Of a DNA stretch of 64,000 bases, positions 44,533 to 56,221 are shown piece after piece. Both the position numbers and the translations under genes were made by a program. Within the stretch, counting starts at the first letter, position 1. Each line of letters starts with the position of its first letter. The stretch is from Hyphomicrobiales bacterium (lineage in GTDB: Bacteria; Pseudomonadota; Alphaproteobacteria; Rhizobiales; Rhizobiaceae), in contig UCMS01000032.1 in assembly GCA_900473805.1 (NCBI GenBank), forward strand, positions 1-64,000, written 5' to 3'. Under the pieces are notes generated by a model, which did no database searches, was not told the origin of the DNA, and was given only the letters and a program-made list of their open reading frames with translations.

Positions 44533-45471
44533 ATGGATGCCAACCCGACCCTCGACCAACTGCAGGTCTTTCTGGCCGTTGCCGATGCCGGCAGTTTTTC
44601 CGCCGCAGCGCGGCTCCTCAACCGCGCCCAGTCCGTGGTGAGTTACACGATCGGCAATCTTGAAAGCCAGCTGGGCGTGGCGCTCTTTGACCGGACCGGC
44701 ACGCGTCAGCCGCGGCTGACCGACGAGGGCAGGGCCATGCTGACCGATGCCCGGCGCATTGTCGGCGACCTGCAGGTGATGCGCGCCAAGGTTCGCAGCA
44801 TGCGCCAGGGTCTGGAAGCGGAGTTGTCGATCGCCGTCAGCGTTCTCGTTCCGACGCCTGTGTTGTTGGCGGTGTTGCGCGATTTCCAGCGGCAGTTCCC
44901 TTCGGTTTCGCTGCGGCTGGAGATCGGGGAGCTGGGACGTCTGGTGGAACTGGTGATGAGTGGCCGTGCCACGATTGGCATCGGCGGGGCATTGTCCCGC
45001 CAGGACGATACGCTGATCGTCCATCGGATCGGTCACAATTTCCTGCTTCCTGCGGCCTCAGCCGATCATCCTCTGGCCGCACACAAGGGCACGCTCTCGC
45101 TTCAGGACGTCCGGGAGGAGACGCAGATCGTCGTCAGCGATGCATCCGACCTGACGTCGGGTCGCGACTTCAACGTATTGTCCTTCAAGACGTGGCGCGT
45201 GAGCGACATGGCGACCAAACATCAGCTGATCAAGGGTGGTCTGGGCTGGGGCGGCCTGCCGGCCTCGATCATCCACGAGGACCTGCAAGCCGGTCGGATC
45301 GTCCAACTCGATCTGCCGGCCTATGAACAGGGGTCCTACAACCTCTACGCCATTCGCCGCACGGACAATCCGCCCGGGCCTGCCGGCACATGGCTGATCC
45401 GGGCGTTTGAGGAGAGATTGTCGAACTGCCCGGTCGATCTGCAGGCGCCGCCACTTGCCCAAGCAGTTTAG
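44533..45471 (+). CDS. LysR-family transcriptional regulator
   Basis: The 312-residue protein has the LysR helix-turn-helix (TLDQLQVFLAVADAGSFSAAARLL, then QSVVSYTIGNLESQLG) and a substrate-binding domain. It is transcribed divergently from the azoreductase gene with 131 bases between, the usual layout for control of the neighbour. Effector unknown. Confidence 0.9.
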   Translation: MDANPTLDQLQVFLAVADAGSFSAAARLLNRAQSVVSYTIGNLESQLGVALFDRTGTRQPRLTDEGRAMLTDARRIVGDLQVMRAKVRSMRQGLEAELSIAVSVLVPTPVLLAVLRDFQRQFPSVSLRLEIGELGRLVELVMSGRATIGIGGALSRQDDTLIVHRIGHNFLLPAASADHPLAAHKGTLSLQDVREETQIVVSDASDLTSGRDFNVLSFKTWRVSDMATKHQLIKGGLGWGGLPASIIHEDLQAGRIVQLDLPAYEQGSYNLYAIRRTDNPPGPAGTWLIRAFEERLSNCPVDLQAPPLAQAV

Positions 45472-45536
45472 GAAATCGATTCAAGCATTTGAATCGACTC
45501 CCTTCATGACGTTCAGCTGCCCTTGGCGGCGCGGCC

Positions 45537-47525
<1,989 letters not shown>

Positions 47526-47639
47526 GTGCTGTCTCCCGGCGATGAGCTCGTGCTGAAAGCGACAGAGGTTAGGTCGCTTTCAAGATGCTTGCACCTGTAA
47601 AATGACAGGGGTGAGACGTTGGCGTTGATGATCCACCTG

Positions 47640-47978
47640 CTATCTCGGGACGAGATTGCGCGGATCGCGATGGAAATTGCGGAAATAGGCGGTGATCTGA
47701 GCGACAGCATTGGTGGTCTGTTCGAATTCGAGGCCCATCTTGCCGGCGCGGTACCAGCGGACCGTGCATTCGATATGGCCGAGTTCGGCACAGCTGACCG
47801 TCACGGTCGCTCCGCGCTTCGCTTCGATCCAGCCCTCGAGGTAAAGAGCCATGCCGGTTCTGGAAATGTCGATAATACGGGTGTTGAACTTCTGGCCGAC
47901 GAATTCGAGGGTTCCACGGATGTGGCACCGTATGCGTTGGCTTCGGCGCCCGTCCGGGTTGAGTTTGGCAGCAAGCAT
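47640..47978 (-). CDS. Single-domain PilZ protein (112 aa)
   Basis: The start ATG at 47978 has GGAG nine bases upstream. PilZ marks are GRRSQRIRCHIRG (RxxxR) and IIDISRTGMALYL (DxSxxG), so c-di-GMP binding is likely. The tail NAVAQITAYFRNFHRD resembles the tail of the next PilZ protein at 48146-48481, which suggests a duplicated pair with a shared C-terminal helix. Target unknown. Confidence 0.85.
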   Translation of the reverse strand: MLAAKLNPDGRRSQRIRCHIRGTLEFVGQKFNTRIIDISRTGMALYLEGWIEAKRGATVTVSCAELGHIECTVRWYRAGKMGLEFEQTTNAVAQITAYFRNFHRDPRNLVPR

Positions 47979-48145
47979 TAAATTGCGCTCCGTCAAATGG
48001 ATTGAAAGAAACGCAGGAAACCTCGGCCAGACGCCTTAACGGCATCTGGCCAAGGTCATTAGAATGCGAGCGAAGTCCCTAGGAGATTTTGGGTGTTTTG
48101 CCGGTTATACGGTGTGTTTACCGTTAATAGCGGGGGTTGGTAGCC

Positions 48146-48481
48146 TCAGCGGCTGAGCACTGGCCGCACTTCCTGGTGGAAGTTGCGGAAATAGGCGGAA
48201 ACCTTGGCGATCGAATTGCTGTTCGGCTTGAACATGATGCCGAGGCGCCCGCCATAGTTCCAGCGGACTACGCCTTCGAGCAGGCCGATGTCATCGTTCA
48301 CGATGACCACCGAACTGCCTGCGGCAGCATGCAGCTTGCTGGCGAGCTCGAGCGCGAGGCCGGTTCGCGAGATGTTGATGACGCGGCCATCCGCCTCCTG
48401 CTGCAGATGCCGCACCTTGCTGTCCATCCGGACCCGACTGCGGGGTGATTTGCGAACATCCATTCCGAGATTGTTGCTCAT
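48146..48481 (-). CDS. Single-domain PilZ protein (111 aa)
   Basis: The protein has KSPRSRVRMDSKV (RxxxR) and VINISRTGLALEL (NxSxxG), typical of PilZ, and the tail NSIAKVSAYFRNFHQE, close to that of its neighbour at 47640. It is transcribed in the same direction with 167 bases between. The start at 48481 begins MSNNLGMDVRK. Function unknown beyond likely c-di-GMP binding. Confidence 0.85.
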   Translation of the reverse strand: MSNNLGMDVRKSPRSRVRMDSKVRHLQQEADGRVINISRTGLALELASKLHAAAGSSVVIVNDDIGLLEGVVRWNYGGRLGIMFKPNSNSIAKVSAYFRNFHQEVRPVLSR

Positions 48482-48609
48482 GGCTCTGTCCTGTTGAATG
48501 CAGTGACGCAACCATACAGCGCACGCGTAAGGACCGGCTAAATCAAATCATTAGAATTTTCAGGTTTATTCTGGTGACACCAATGTGCGGGTTATGGGAG
48601 TGGAGCGCT

Positions 48610-49071
48610 TCAAAGCCCCACATTGGGGCGCTCGATAATCTCCCGCAGGGCAAAGCTCGAATTGATCTTCACCACATGCGGCAGCGCCGACAGCCAGTCG
48701 CGGTGGATGCGCTCGTAATCTTCGAGATCCTTGGCCGCGACACGGAGGATGTAGTCGTATTCGCCGGACATCAGGTAGCAGACGAGCACGTTGGGACAGC
48801 GCTTCACTGCCGCCTCGAATTCGGTGAGCGTTTTGGCGAACTGACCCGACAGCGAGATGTGGACGATCACCATCATCTTGTAGTCGATCGCCTTGTGCGA
48901 AAGCCGCGCGTGATAGCCGCTGATCACGCCGGATTTCTCCAGCATGTCGTGGCGGCGTGAACAGGCCGAGGGCGAGAGGCCGACCTTCTCGGCCAGTTCC
49001 GCATTGGTCATGCGGCCGTTTTCCTGAAGTGCCTTCAGAATGGCACGATCGATGGTATCCAGTTCCGCCAT
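48610..49071 (-). CDS. Lrp/AsnC-family transcriptional regulator of alanine dehydrogenase
   Basis: The 153-residue protein starts MAELDTIDRAILKALQENGR with the Lrp helix-turn-helix (TNAELAEKVGLSPSACSRR) and a RAM ligand domain (VLVCYLMSGEYDYILRVAAKDLEDYE). It is divergent from the alanine dehydrogenase gene, 159 bases away, the same layout as aldR-ald or decR-type pairs. Alanine-responsive control of ald is the likely role. Confidence 0.92.
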   Translation of the reverse strand: MAELDTIDRAILKALQENGRMTNAELAEKVGLSPSACSRRHDMLEKSGVISGYHARLSHKAIDYKMMVIVHISLSGQFAKTLTEFEAAVKRCPNVLVCYLMSGEYDYILRVAAKDLEDYERIHRDWLSALPHVVKINSSFALREIIERPNVGL

Positions 49072-49230
49072 TCGTGGAAATCTCCGTATCCGGCCGCCTA
49101 GACGCAAGAAGCTGCGAAATGTCTCTCTCTGCTGCCTCAAGTTTGCAAGGACATTTTGCGCCGTCAGTGTTTGAATTTCCGTATCTGAAACGAAGCGGCT
49201 GCGGCCGCTGATAAAAGAGAGGAACGCTGT

Positions 49231-50349
49231 ATGCGTGTCGGTTGCCCGAAGGAAATCAAAAACCATGAATATCGTGTCGGTCTGACCCCCGGTGCGGTCC
49301 GCGAATATGTGGCACATGGCCATGATGTCCTGATCGAAACGGGCGCAGGCGCCGGCATCGGCGCCGATGACCACGCCTATATCGCCGCTGGCGCGAAAAT
49401 CGCGGCCTCTGCCAAGGACGTGTTCGAAAAGTCCGACATGATCGTCAAGGTCAAGGAACCGCAGCCCTCCGAATGGGTGCAACTGCGCGAAGGCCAGATC
49501 CTCTATACCTATCTCCATCTCGCGCCGGATCCGGAGCAGACCAAGGGCCTGCTCGAGTCGGGCGTTACCGCTGTTGCCTATGAGACCGTGACCGACGAGC
49601 GCGGTGGCCTGCCGCTGCTCGCGCCGATGTCGGAAGTGGCTGGACGTCTTGCCATCCAGGCGGGTGCAACCGCGCTGCAGAAGGCCCATGGCGGTCGCGG
49701 CATTCTGCTCGGCGGCGTTCCCGGCGTCCTTCCGGCCAAGGTCACCGTGATCGGTGGCGGCGTGGTCGGCCTCCATGCAGCCAAGATGGCCGTCGGTCTC
49801 GGTGCCGATGTCACTATTCTCGACCGCTCGTTGCCGCGTCTGCGCCAGCTCGACGATATCTTCCACGGCCGTGTCCACACGGTGTATTCGACGATCGACG
49901 CGCTGGAGCAGGAATGCTTCTCCGCCGATCTTGTGATCGGGGCCGTCCTCATCCCCGGCGCTGCCGCGCCGAAGCTCGTCACCCGTGAAATGCTGTCCGG
50001 CATGAAGAAGGGTTCGGTCGTCGTCGACGTTGCCATCGACCAGGGCGGCTGCTTCGAGACCTCCCATGCCACGACCCATTCCGATCCGACCTATGTGGTC
50101 GACGGTGTCGTGCACTATTGCGTGGCGAACATGCCCGGTGCGGTTCCGATCACCTCGGCCCATGCGCTGAACAACGCGACGCTGGTGCATGGCCTGGCAC
50201 TCGCCGATCGCGGCCTGCGCGCCATCGCCGAGGACAGGCATCTGCGCAACGGGCTGAACGTGCACAAGGGCCGCATCACCAACAAGCCTGTGGCAGATGC
50301 GCTGGGTTATCCGGCCCATGCGCCCGAAGCCGTTTTGAACGTAGCGTAA
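49231..50349 (+). CDS. ald: Alanine dehydrogenase
   Basis: The 372-residue enzyme starts [20 protein letters not shown] and has the NAD-binding [28 protein letters not shown] (in parts, about residues 169-196), [18 protein letters not shown] and [15 protein letters not shown], all signatures of Ald. It interconverts alanine with pyruvate plus ammonium using NAD. Length is standard. It is expected to be controlled by the divergent Lrp-type regulator and is followed by a strong terminator. Confidence 0.95.
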   Translation: MRVGCPKEIKNHEYRVGLTPGAVREYVAHGHDVLIETGAGAGIGADDHAYIAAGAKIAASAKDVFEKSDMIVKVKEPQPSEWVQLREGQILYTYLHLAPDPEQTKGLLESGVTAVAYETVTDERGGLPLLAPMSEVAGRLAIQAGATALQKAHGGRGILLGGVPGVLPAKVTVIGGGVVGLHAAKMAVGLGADVTILDRSLPRLRQLDDIFHGRVHTVYSTIDALEQECFSADLVIGAVLIPGAAAPKLVTREMLSGMKKGSVVVDVAIDQGGCFETSHATTHSDPTYVVDGVVHYCVANMPGAVPITSAHALNNATLVHGLALADRGLRAIAEDRHLRNGLNVHKGRITNKPVADALGYPAHAPEAVLNVA

Positions 50350-50414
50350 GGTCGCACTCTCCGGTCACCTTACGTTACGTCAGGGCCGCAAATTTACCGT
50401 GTAGCGGCCGATCC

Positions 50415-50446
50415 GGGCCGGCCTTCCCATCGGCCGGCCCGTTTTT
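50415..50446 (+). terminator. Rho-independent terminator of ald
   Basis: Stem GGGCCGGCC with GGCCGGCCC, eight-base loop, then GTTTTTC. Confidence 0.88.
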
Positions 50447-50456
50447 CGTCCTTTGA

Positions 50457-51401
50457 TCAGCCGGGCAGGGAGCCCGCAGTTGATGAGGCGAGGAGCCGGC
50501 GGTGTAGGCGACCGTCGATCAGCACCAAGCCCGTAACGATTGTCGCCATGCCAATGAAGTGTTGCATCGCCAGCACCTCGCCGAGGAACAGCCAGCCGAG
50601 CAGGATCGCGCTCACCGGAATGAGGAAGGTGACCAGCATCAGATTGGTCGCGCCGGCCGATGCCAGGATCCGGAAGAAGATGATATAGGCGAAGGCGGTG
50701 GAGATCAGCGCAATCGCAACGAGCGCGGCAATGGTCGCAACACCTGGCATGGCGAGCGTCCAGGGCCGGTCGATCAGGAGGGCGAGCGGGATCATCAGCA
50801 CGGCTGAGGCGGTGATCTGGCCTGTCGCCGTGACGATGGGATTGATTCCCATGGCCTTGAAACGACGGCCATAGATGCCGGCGAAGGCATAGGACAGTGC
50901 TGCCCCGAGCACGGCAAGTTCGGCCAGAAGATGCGAACCGAGGCCCGAGAGCGCTGACGGTCCGATCATCAGGGCGACGCCTGTAAAGCCCACGATTGTT
51001 CCCGCCAGCCGTCCACCGCTCATCTTCTCGTCGCGGGTCAAAAAATGCGCGACGACGACCCCGAAAAGCGGTGTGGTCGCATTGAGGATCGACGCGAGAC
51101 CGCTCGCGATATGTCCCTGACCCCAGACGATCAGCGAAAAGGGGATCATGTTGTTCATCAGCCCCATGCCGAAAAAAGCCGCCCAGACCTTCGGGGCACG
51201 CGGCATCGGGATGCCGGCGATCCTCAGACCGGCGAGAAGGGCGAGCGCCGCAAGTCCGACCCGCGCAGCCACAATGGTGAAGGCCGGCAGTTCCTTCACG
51301 GCGATGCCGGTGAAAAAGAAGGAGCCGCCCCAGATGACGGAGAGACCGGTGAGCATGGCCCAGTCGCGGCCATTCATGCTTCTTTGCGTCGTCATATCCA
51401 A
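50457..51401 (-). CDS. EamA/DMT-family transporter
   Basis: The 314-residue protein has ten hydrophobic helices in two EamA repeats (GLSVIWGGSFFFTGIAVKELP in the first, LGAALSYAFAGIYGRRF at the start of the second). Such proteins export amino acids or metabolites. It is divergent from a LysR gene at 51560, which may regulate it. Substrate unknown. A second ATG two codons on is possible. Confidence 0.88.
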   Translation of the reverse strand: MDMTTQRSMNGRDWAMLTGLSVIWGGSFFFTGIAVKELPAFTIVAARVGLAALALLAGLRIAGIPMPRAPKVWAAFFGMGLMNNMIPFSLIVWGQGHIASGLASILNATTPLFGVVVAHFLTRDEKMSGGRLAGTIVGFTGVALMIGPSALSGLGSHLLAELAVLGAALSYAFAGIYGRRFKAMGINPIVTATGQITASAVLMIPLALLIDRPWTLAMPGVATIAALVAIALISTAFAYIIFFRILASAGATNLMLVTFLIPVSAILLGWLFLGEVLAMQHFIGMATIVTGLVLIDGRLHRRLLASSTAGSLPG

Positions 51402-51559
51402 TCTCCAGCAGACCTTGTGGTATCGTTGTCGATGTGTGAAAAACTTAATGACCTGTTCCAGATGCCGGAGCGATCATCACTGTTTCTCGGCTTATCGCAG
51501 GAAACCTGGGCGATCGGCAAACGACCATTTCTATTCCAACGATTGAGGAAAGCTAAACC

Positions 51560-52456
51560 GTGAAGGTTCCGATGCCATCTCTCAACGCACTCAGGGCCTT
51601 CGAGGTGACGGCGCGCCATCTGAGCATGACCCGCGCGGCTGGTGAGCTTCATGTGACGCCGGGCGCAGTCAGCCTGCAGATCCGGGAACTCGAAACAGCA
51701 CTTGGCCTGCCGCTGTTTCTGCGTCGACCGCGCGCTCTGGAGCTGACCGCCGAAGGGAAAGCATATGCCGCCCGGATCCAGGCCGCCTTTGCGCTGATCC
51801 GCGAGGCGACGGCGGAGGTGACGGCGCAACGCCGTAAGGCGACCTTGTCGGTGACCTGCACCGCAAGCGTTGCCGCCCAATGGCTGTTGCCGCGGTTGTC
51901 CGCCTTTCAGGCCCAAATGCCGGATGTCGACATCCAGATCAACAGCTCCAATCGCGTCTTCGACCTGGAGAGGGACGGCATCGACCTCGCCATTCGCCAC
52001 GGTGCCGGACGCTATGACGGACTGTCCAGCGTGTTGTGGATGAATGATGCTCTCTTGCCAGTCCTCAGTCCTGAACTCGTGCGTCGCGTTGGCACCATCG
52101 AGACGGTCGCCGATCTGGCGGACATCCCGCTGTTGCATGACGAAAACACCGACGACTGGCGCAAATGGCTGTCCGAGATGGGGGCGTCTGGCATTGATGG
52201 CGCGCGCGGTGCCGTCTTCAGTGGTGGCAATGGCGCCATCGAGGCGGCCCTGGCCGGCCTTGGGGTCGCTCTCGTTCGTCACGCCTTTGTCGAGCGCGAG
52301 ATTGGCGCTGGACGGCTTGTGGCTCCCTTCACGCATACCATCCACCAGACCTTCGCCTACTATCTCGTCTCCCCCTTTGCAGCCCTTCGCCGCCCCGAGG
52401 TCGTTGCCTTCAGAGACTGGTTGCTGCGGGAAGTAGGACGCGCGCCGCCGGCCTGA
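51560..52456 (+). CDS. LysR-family transcriptional regulator (GcvA-like)
   Basis: The 298-residue protein starts PMPSLNALRAFEVTARHLSM, with TRAAGELHVTPGAVSLQIRELE as helix-turn-helix, the style of the GcvA/AmpR subgroup. The ligand domain has DGIDLAIRHGAGRYDGL. It is divergent from the DMT transporter gene with 158 bases between, and probably controls it. Effector unknown. Confidence 0.9.
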   Translation: MKVPMPSLNALRAFEVTARHLSMTRAAGELHVTPGAVSLQIRELETALGLPLFLRRPRALELTAEGKAYAARIQAAFALIREATAEVTAQRRKATLSVTCTASVAAQWLLPRLSAFQAQMPDVDIQINSSNRVFDLERDGIDLAIRHGAGRYDGLSSVLWMNDALLPVLSPELVRRVGTIETVADLADIPLLHDENTDDWRKWLSEMGASGIDGARGAVFSGGNGAIEAALAGLGVALVRHAFVEREIGAGRLVAPFTHTIHQTFAYYLVSPFAALRRPEVVAFRDWLLREVGRAPPA

Positions 52457-52472
52457 TCCGAAGCGCAAGCGG

Positions 52473-52964
52473 TCAGGATCCGATTGCGGCGTCATCGCAG
52501 CGCTCGATCCGGCATTGGTAGCAGTTGTTGCGGGCTGACCGGACGTGCACATAAGCGATCGCCGGATCGGCCAGCAGTCGCGCTGCACGGTCTGCGATCT
52601 CGGCTGTGGGTGTGACGGCACCCGTGCCGTAGACGATCCGGTCGTCGGTGTCGTAGCCACGGACGATGTAATCCGGACTGGCAAGCATGGGTGGGAGCAT
52701 GTCGGACGCGGCGTAGCGCGGGCAGGGTTCGGCGTGAAGAAAGATCGGCCCGGTCTCGGCATAGGGCTGCAATGTCGGAAAGGGGCGATAGGCAAGCGTC
52801 AAATAGTCCTCGCCTTCTGCGATATCGCTCAGGCAGTGGCGGCAGGGATAGCCGCCGGGTGAGACGCGACGTTCGGGGGCAAGCCCATAGGCATCAGGGG
52901 AGCCCGCGCGATAGGCGAAGGCCTCGCGCTCGGGCATGGCAACGAAACGAATTCGAGGGGGCAT
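52473..52964 (-). CDS. DUF1203 protein
   Basis: The 163-residue protein matches DUF1203: a cysteine pair at PCRHCLSDI, FPTLQPYAETGPIFLHAEPC in the middle, a Y..RGYD.DDRIVYG strand and a C-terminal VRSARNNCYQCRI. The family is common in rhizobia and has no known function. Conserved cysteines suggest metal or redox chemistry, which is inference. Monocistronic. Confidence 0.85.
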   Translation of the reverse strand: MPPRIRFVAMPEREAFAYRAGSPDAYGLAPERRVSPGGYPCRHCLSDIAEGEDYLTLAYRPFPTLQPYAETGPIFLHAEPCPRYAASDMLPPMLASPDYIVRGYDTDDRIVYGTGAVTPTAEIADRAARLLADPAIAYVHVRSARNNCYQCRIERCDDAAIGS

Positions 52965-53069
52965 GGCAGGATCTCCGTGCGGATGAAACGATGCCCATCC
53001 TTCGGCCTACGAGCCACGCCGTGCCACCCGATTCCTGCACGAGCGGGGCTGACCGCAACAGAAGCTGCC

Positions 53070-53621
53070 TCAACGGATGAAATCGTCGATCCGGCGCAGG
53101 GTGACGCGGCGATTGCGCCAGTCCGGCGCCTCTGTCGGAACGAGGAGAAAGTCCTCGCCGTAGCCGACCGTTTCCAGCATGCGCGGCGGAATGCCGAATT
53201 CGCGGGCGAGCACGATGCGCAGCGACGCGGCCCGGCGCTCCGAAAGGATCTGGTTCGACATGGCCGTTCCCACGGCATCGGTATGGCCTTCGATCAGGAA
53301 ACGGACCCCGCGCCGTCGCCTCAGGATCTGTTCCATCGCACGCGCAATCTGTTGCACCTTTCGATATTCCGAACGCGGGATTTCCGCCGATCCGGTGGCG
53401 AAATTGATCGCCTGGATGTCGATTGAGGGGGCCGCGCGGCGCAGGTCCGGACGGCGCTTGAACTCGCTCAGTGTCACACGGTTTTGCGGTGCGATCGGGC
53501 GGATCGGTGCCGCATCCAACCGGCGGATGATCAATGCCTCGTTCGGTCCCTCCTGCCCAAGGCCGACCTTCGTCATGGCGAGCGTCGCGCAGACACCCCC
53601 CAGAAATGCACGTCTTTTCAT
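53070..53621 (-). CDS. OmpA-family peptidoglycan-binding protein
   Basis: The 183-residue protein has a short Tat-like signal (MKRRAFLGG) and a C-terminal OmpA domain: INFATGSAEI, VRFLIEGHTDAVGTAMSNQILSERRA (in parts) and a final RRVTLRRI. The conserved Asp and Arg that bind diaminopimelate are in the GHTDAVG and RRA segments. It should bind the cell wall in the periplasm. The start at 53621 was taken because the frame upstream is not protein-like. Confidence 0.88.
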   Translation of the reverse strand: MKRRAFLGGVCATLAMTKVGLGQEGPNEALIIRRLDAAPIRPIAPQNRVTLSEFKRRPDLRRAAPSIDIQAINFATGSAEIPRSEYRKVQQIARAMEQILRRRRGVRFLIEGHTDAVGTAMSNQILSERRAASLRIVLAREFGIPPRMLETVGYGEDFLLVPTEAPDWRNRRVTLRRIDDFIR

Positions 53622-53845
53622 TGATTCTCCCTCGTCCCCCAACGGCCGGAGTGTGTCAGAGCAATTGGCAATTGCAATTGGGCGTGCAGCGGGCAGACGC
53701 GGCCATTTTTGGAGCAAATCCGGCGGTGCCCCACCGGTGGAAAACGCAAGGCGGAAGCCCGCAATTCCCCGAAAAAAGCATTTCTCAAGGGCCTCGGACT
53801 TGAGGCACTGTGAGCCCGGACGAATCGGGATCGGGGGCATTCCAG

Positions 53846-54757
53846 ATGACTTTTTTGAGAGCCTGTTTTGCAATCGGCCTGGCATCGCTCGCGGCCTTGC
53901 TTGCCGTGCCGGCACCGGGCGTGCAGGCAGACGATCTGACGCCGGAGCAGATCAAGGAAGGGCAGAGGTTCATCGTGAACAACGCCCTGTTCATCCTCTT
54001 CCACGAGTCCGGCCACATGCTGGTTTCCGAACTTGAACTGCCCGTCCTCGGGCGCGAGGAGGATGCCGTGGATGCCTTGTCGTCCGTCATGTTGCTCGAA
54101 AGCGAGGATGACGAACTGAAGGCAGCCATGCAGGATGCAGCCGACGGCTGGTTCCTGATTGACGAGGCCAATGGCGACGCGCTGGATGACAGCGATTTCC
54201 TTGACACCCACGGGCTCGATCGCCAGCGCGCCTATTCGATCGTCTGCATGATGGCCGGCGCCGATGCGGACTATTTCAAGGTCTTCATCGATTCGCTCGA
54301 CTTCCCGGCCGAGCGGCGCGAGGAATGCGTCGACGAATACGCCAAGACACGCGACAGCTGGTTCGGACTTTTGGAAGCGCATGAGGACGACAAGAAGACG
54401 ACCAAGTTCACCGTGACCTACGAGCCGGCAAACAATGCCGACCTGCAGCCATTCGCCGACCTGCTGAAGGAGAACCAGGTCCTGGAGTCGATCGAGGCGA
54501 CCTATGGCGAAGGTTACGACATTCCGGATGGGATCAAGGTGACCGGCAAGACCTGCGGTACGGAAAACGCGTTCTGGAATCCCGCCGACCGCGAGATTAC
54601 CTATTGCTACGAAATGGCCGCCTATCACGCCGCCCTGATGGTCAACTATTTCGGCAACCAGAACGCCACCGCCAACGAGGATGTCGAACAGGCGGAGTCC
54701 GAGACCCCGGAAGCCGAGGCCAACTCCAATTCGGTGAAGCTGAAGTTGAAAGATTGA
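53846..54757 (+). CDS. DUF4344-family exported metallopeptidase
   Basis: The 303-residue protein has a signal peptide (about 1-28) and the zinc motif HESGH (His53, Glu54, His57) in FILFHESGHMLVSEL. Downstream are a Glu-rich helix and EITYCYEMAAY, a second family block. This matches DUF4344 putative metallopeptidases, predicted to act in the periplasm. The C-terminal 30 residues are acidic and disordered. The ATG at 53846 begins the signal peptide; the upstream ATG adds no sensible residues. Confidence 0.85.
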   Translation: MTFLRACFAIGLASLAALLAVPAPGVQADDLTPEQIKEGQRFIVNNALFILFHESGHMLVSELELPVLGREEDAVDALSSVMLLESEDDELKAAMQDAADGWFLIDEANGDALDDSDFLDTHGLDRQRAYSIVCMMAGADADYFKVFIDSLDFPAERREECVDEYAKTRDSWFGLLEAHEDDKKTTKFTVTYEPANNADLQPFADLLKENQVLESIEATYGEGYDIPDGIKVTGKTCGTENAFWNPADREITYCYEMAAYHAALMVNYFGNQNATANEDVEQAESETPEAEANSNSVKLKLKD

Positions 54758-54775
54758 CGAACGGAGCGGGACGGT

Positions 54776-56200
54776 TCAGCCGTCCCGCTTGATCAGCGCC
54801 AGAAGCTCCTGGTCGGTCATCGGATCGACCAGAGCTTCGTAGGTTCCAACGGGCGAGAAGCCGAACTGCTGGTAGAGCTGCAGTGCGCGGGGATGGTCGA
54901 GCGAATTGGTGGTGACCGTCACCGCTTTCGGATTGCTCGCCCAGGCGGCATAGAGACATTGCAGCAGGAACCACTTGCCAATGCCCAAGCCCAGCGCATG
55001 TTCGAAAAGGCCGAAATAGGAGAGCTCCACGAGATCATTGCTCTCCTGGGACAGCTCGTAGAAGCCAGCCGGCGCGCCATTCACATAAAGAACAGAGATC
55101 GACACCTTCTCGGCATGGATGATCGCTTTCAGCTGGTCATCCGGCAGACGCAGGCGCTCGTACCAGTGCCAGCGGGTGCCGACCTGCCGATGCAGGAAGC
55201 GGTAGAACGGAAGCGGGATCTCGTGCGTGCGCATGATCGCCGTCTGGATATTGACCGGCACGGGCAGGCTGGACTTCGGTGGCGCCGTCATTTCGAGCCG
55301 TGTGACATGGGCGGTCAGCGGTCCCGATGTCTTCGAGCCCAACGGTTCGGCCTTGCCGGTGACGACGGGCGTATCCGTCTTCGAGCCCCATTCCGACCAG
55401 GAGCCGTCATAGAGCGAATTGTCGGTATGCCCGAGGCTTTCGAGCGCCAGCGTGACCACGGCCGCCGTCACACCGGAGCCGCAGCTGGTGACGACGGGAT
55501 TGTTGAGATCGATGCCGGCATCGGTGAAGATCGAGCGCAGCGTGGCGAGGTCCTTCAGGCGACCGTTTTCCGACAGCGAGGCCGCAGGCACGCTGCGCGC
55601 ACCCGGCATATGGCCGGAGCGCATGCCGGCCCGCGGTTCCGGCTCCTCGCCGGTGAAGCGGCCGGCGGGGCGGGCATCGGCGATCTGCTTGTCGCCATTG
55701 TCGGCAATTGCCGACATCTGGTCGAATGAGGTGATCTTCGCCCGGTCGAACTGCGCCTCGAAGGTGACGGGCGCCGGTTCCGGAAGATCGGTCTCGAGCC
55801 TGCGGCCCTCCGCCTTCCAGCTATCGATCCCGCCGTCGAGCACATAGACGCGCCGTGCGCCCATGACACGGAACATCCACCAGACGCGCGGTGCGGAGAA
55901 GAAGCCGGGGCCGTCATAGACGACGATCGTATCCTCGGCGGAGATGCCGAGCTGGCCGACGGCCTGGGCGAAGAAGGACGGCGAGGGCAGCGAATGCGGC
56001 AGGCCGGTGGTGGTGTCGGCAATCACGTCCTGATCGAAGAAGACGGCACCCGGGATATGGCCGGAGGCATATTCAACGGCACCGTTGCGCCCCTGTGCGG
56101 GCAGGTACCAGGAGGCATCGACAAGTTTGAATCCGGGCGCCCCGAGGTTCTTTTCGACCCAATCCGCCGAAACGACGAAACGGCTTCTTTCACCGGACAT
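54776..56200 (-). CDS. Fusion of 3-mercaptopyruvate sulfurtransferase (SseA-like) with GNAT acetyltransferase
   Basis: Residues 1-140 form an inactive rhodanese domain and 155-285 an active one with Cys240 in the loop CGSGVTA, which is the SseA (mercaptopyruvate) form of the active site. From about 298 to 474 a separate GNAT N-acetyltransferase follows (YVNGAPAGFYELSQE, LGLGIGKWFLLQCLYAAW, LDHPRALQLYQQFGFSPVG). The two activities are not known as a common fusion. It is the third gene of a tight operon after cysteine synthase and the alanyl-tRNA editing gene (21-base gap), linking it to cysteine and sulfur metabolism. Confidence 0.88.
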   Translation of the reverse strand: MSGERSRFVVSADWVEKNLGAPGFKLVDASWYLPAQGRNGAVEYASGHIPGAVFFDQDVIADTTTGLPHSLPSPSFFAQAVGQLGISAEDTIVVYDGPGFFSAPRVWWMFRVMGARRVYVLDGGIDSWKAEGRRLETDLPEPAPVTFEAQFDRAKITSFDQMSAIADNGDKQIADARPAGRFTGEEPEPRAGMRSGHMPGARSVPAASLSENGRLKDLATLRSIFTDAGIDLNNPVVTSCGSGVTAAVVTLALESLGHTDNSLYDGSWSEWGSKTDTPVVTGKAEPLGSKTSGPLTAHVTRLEMTAPPKSSLPVPVNIQTAIMRTHEIPLPFYRFLHRQVGTRWHWYERLRLPDDQLKAIIHAEKVSISVLYVNGAPAGFYELSQESNDLVELSYFGLFEHALGLGIGKWFLLQCLYAAWASNPKAVTVTTNSLDHPRALQLYQQFGFSPVGTYEALVDPMTDQELLALIKRDG

Positions 56201-56221
56201 GCACTTCTCCCGTAACGTTTC

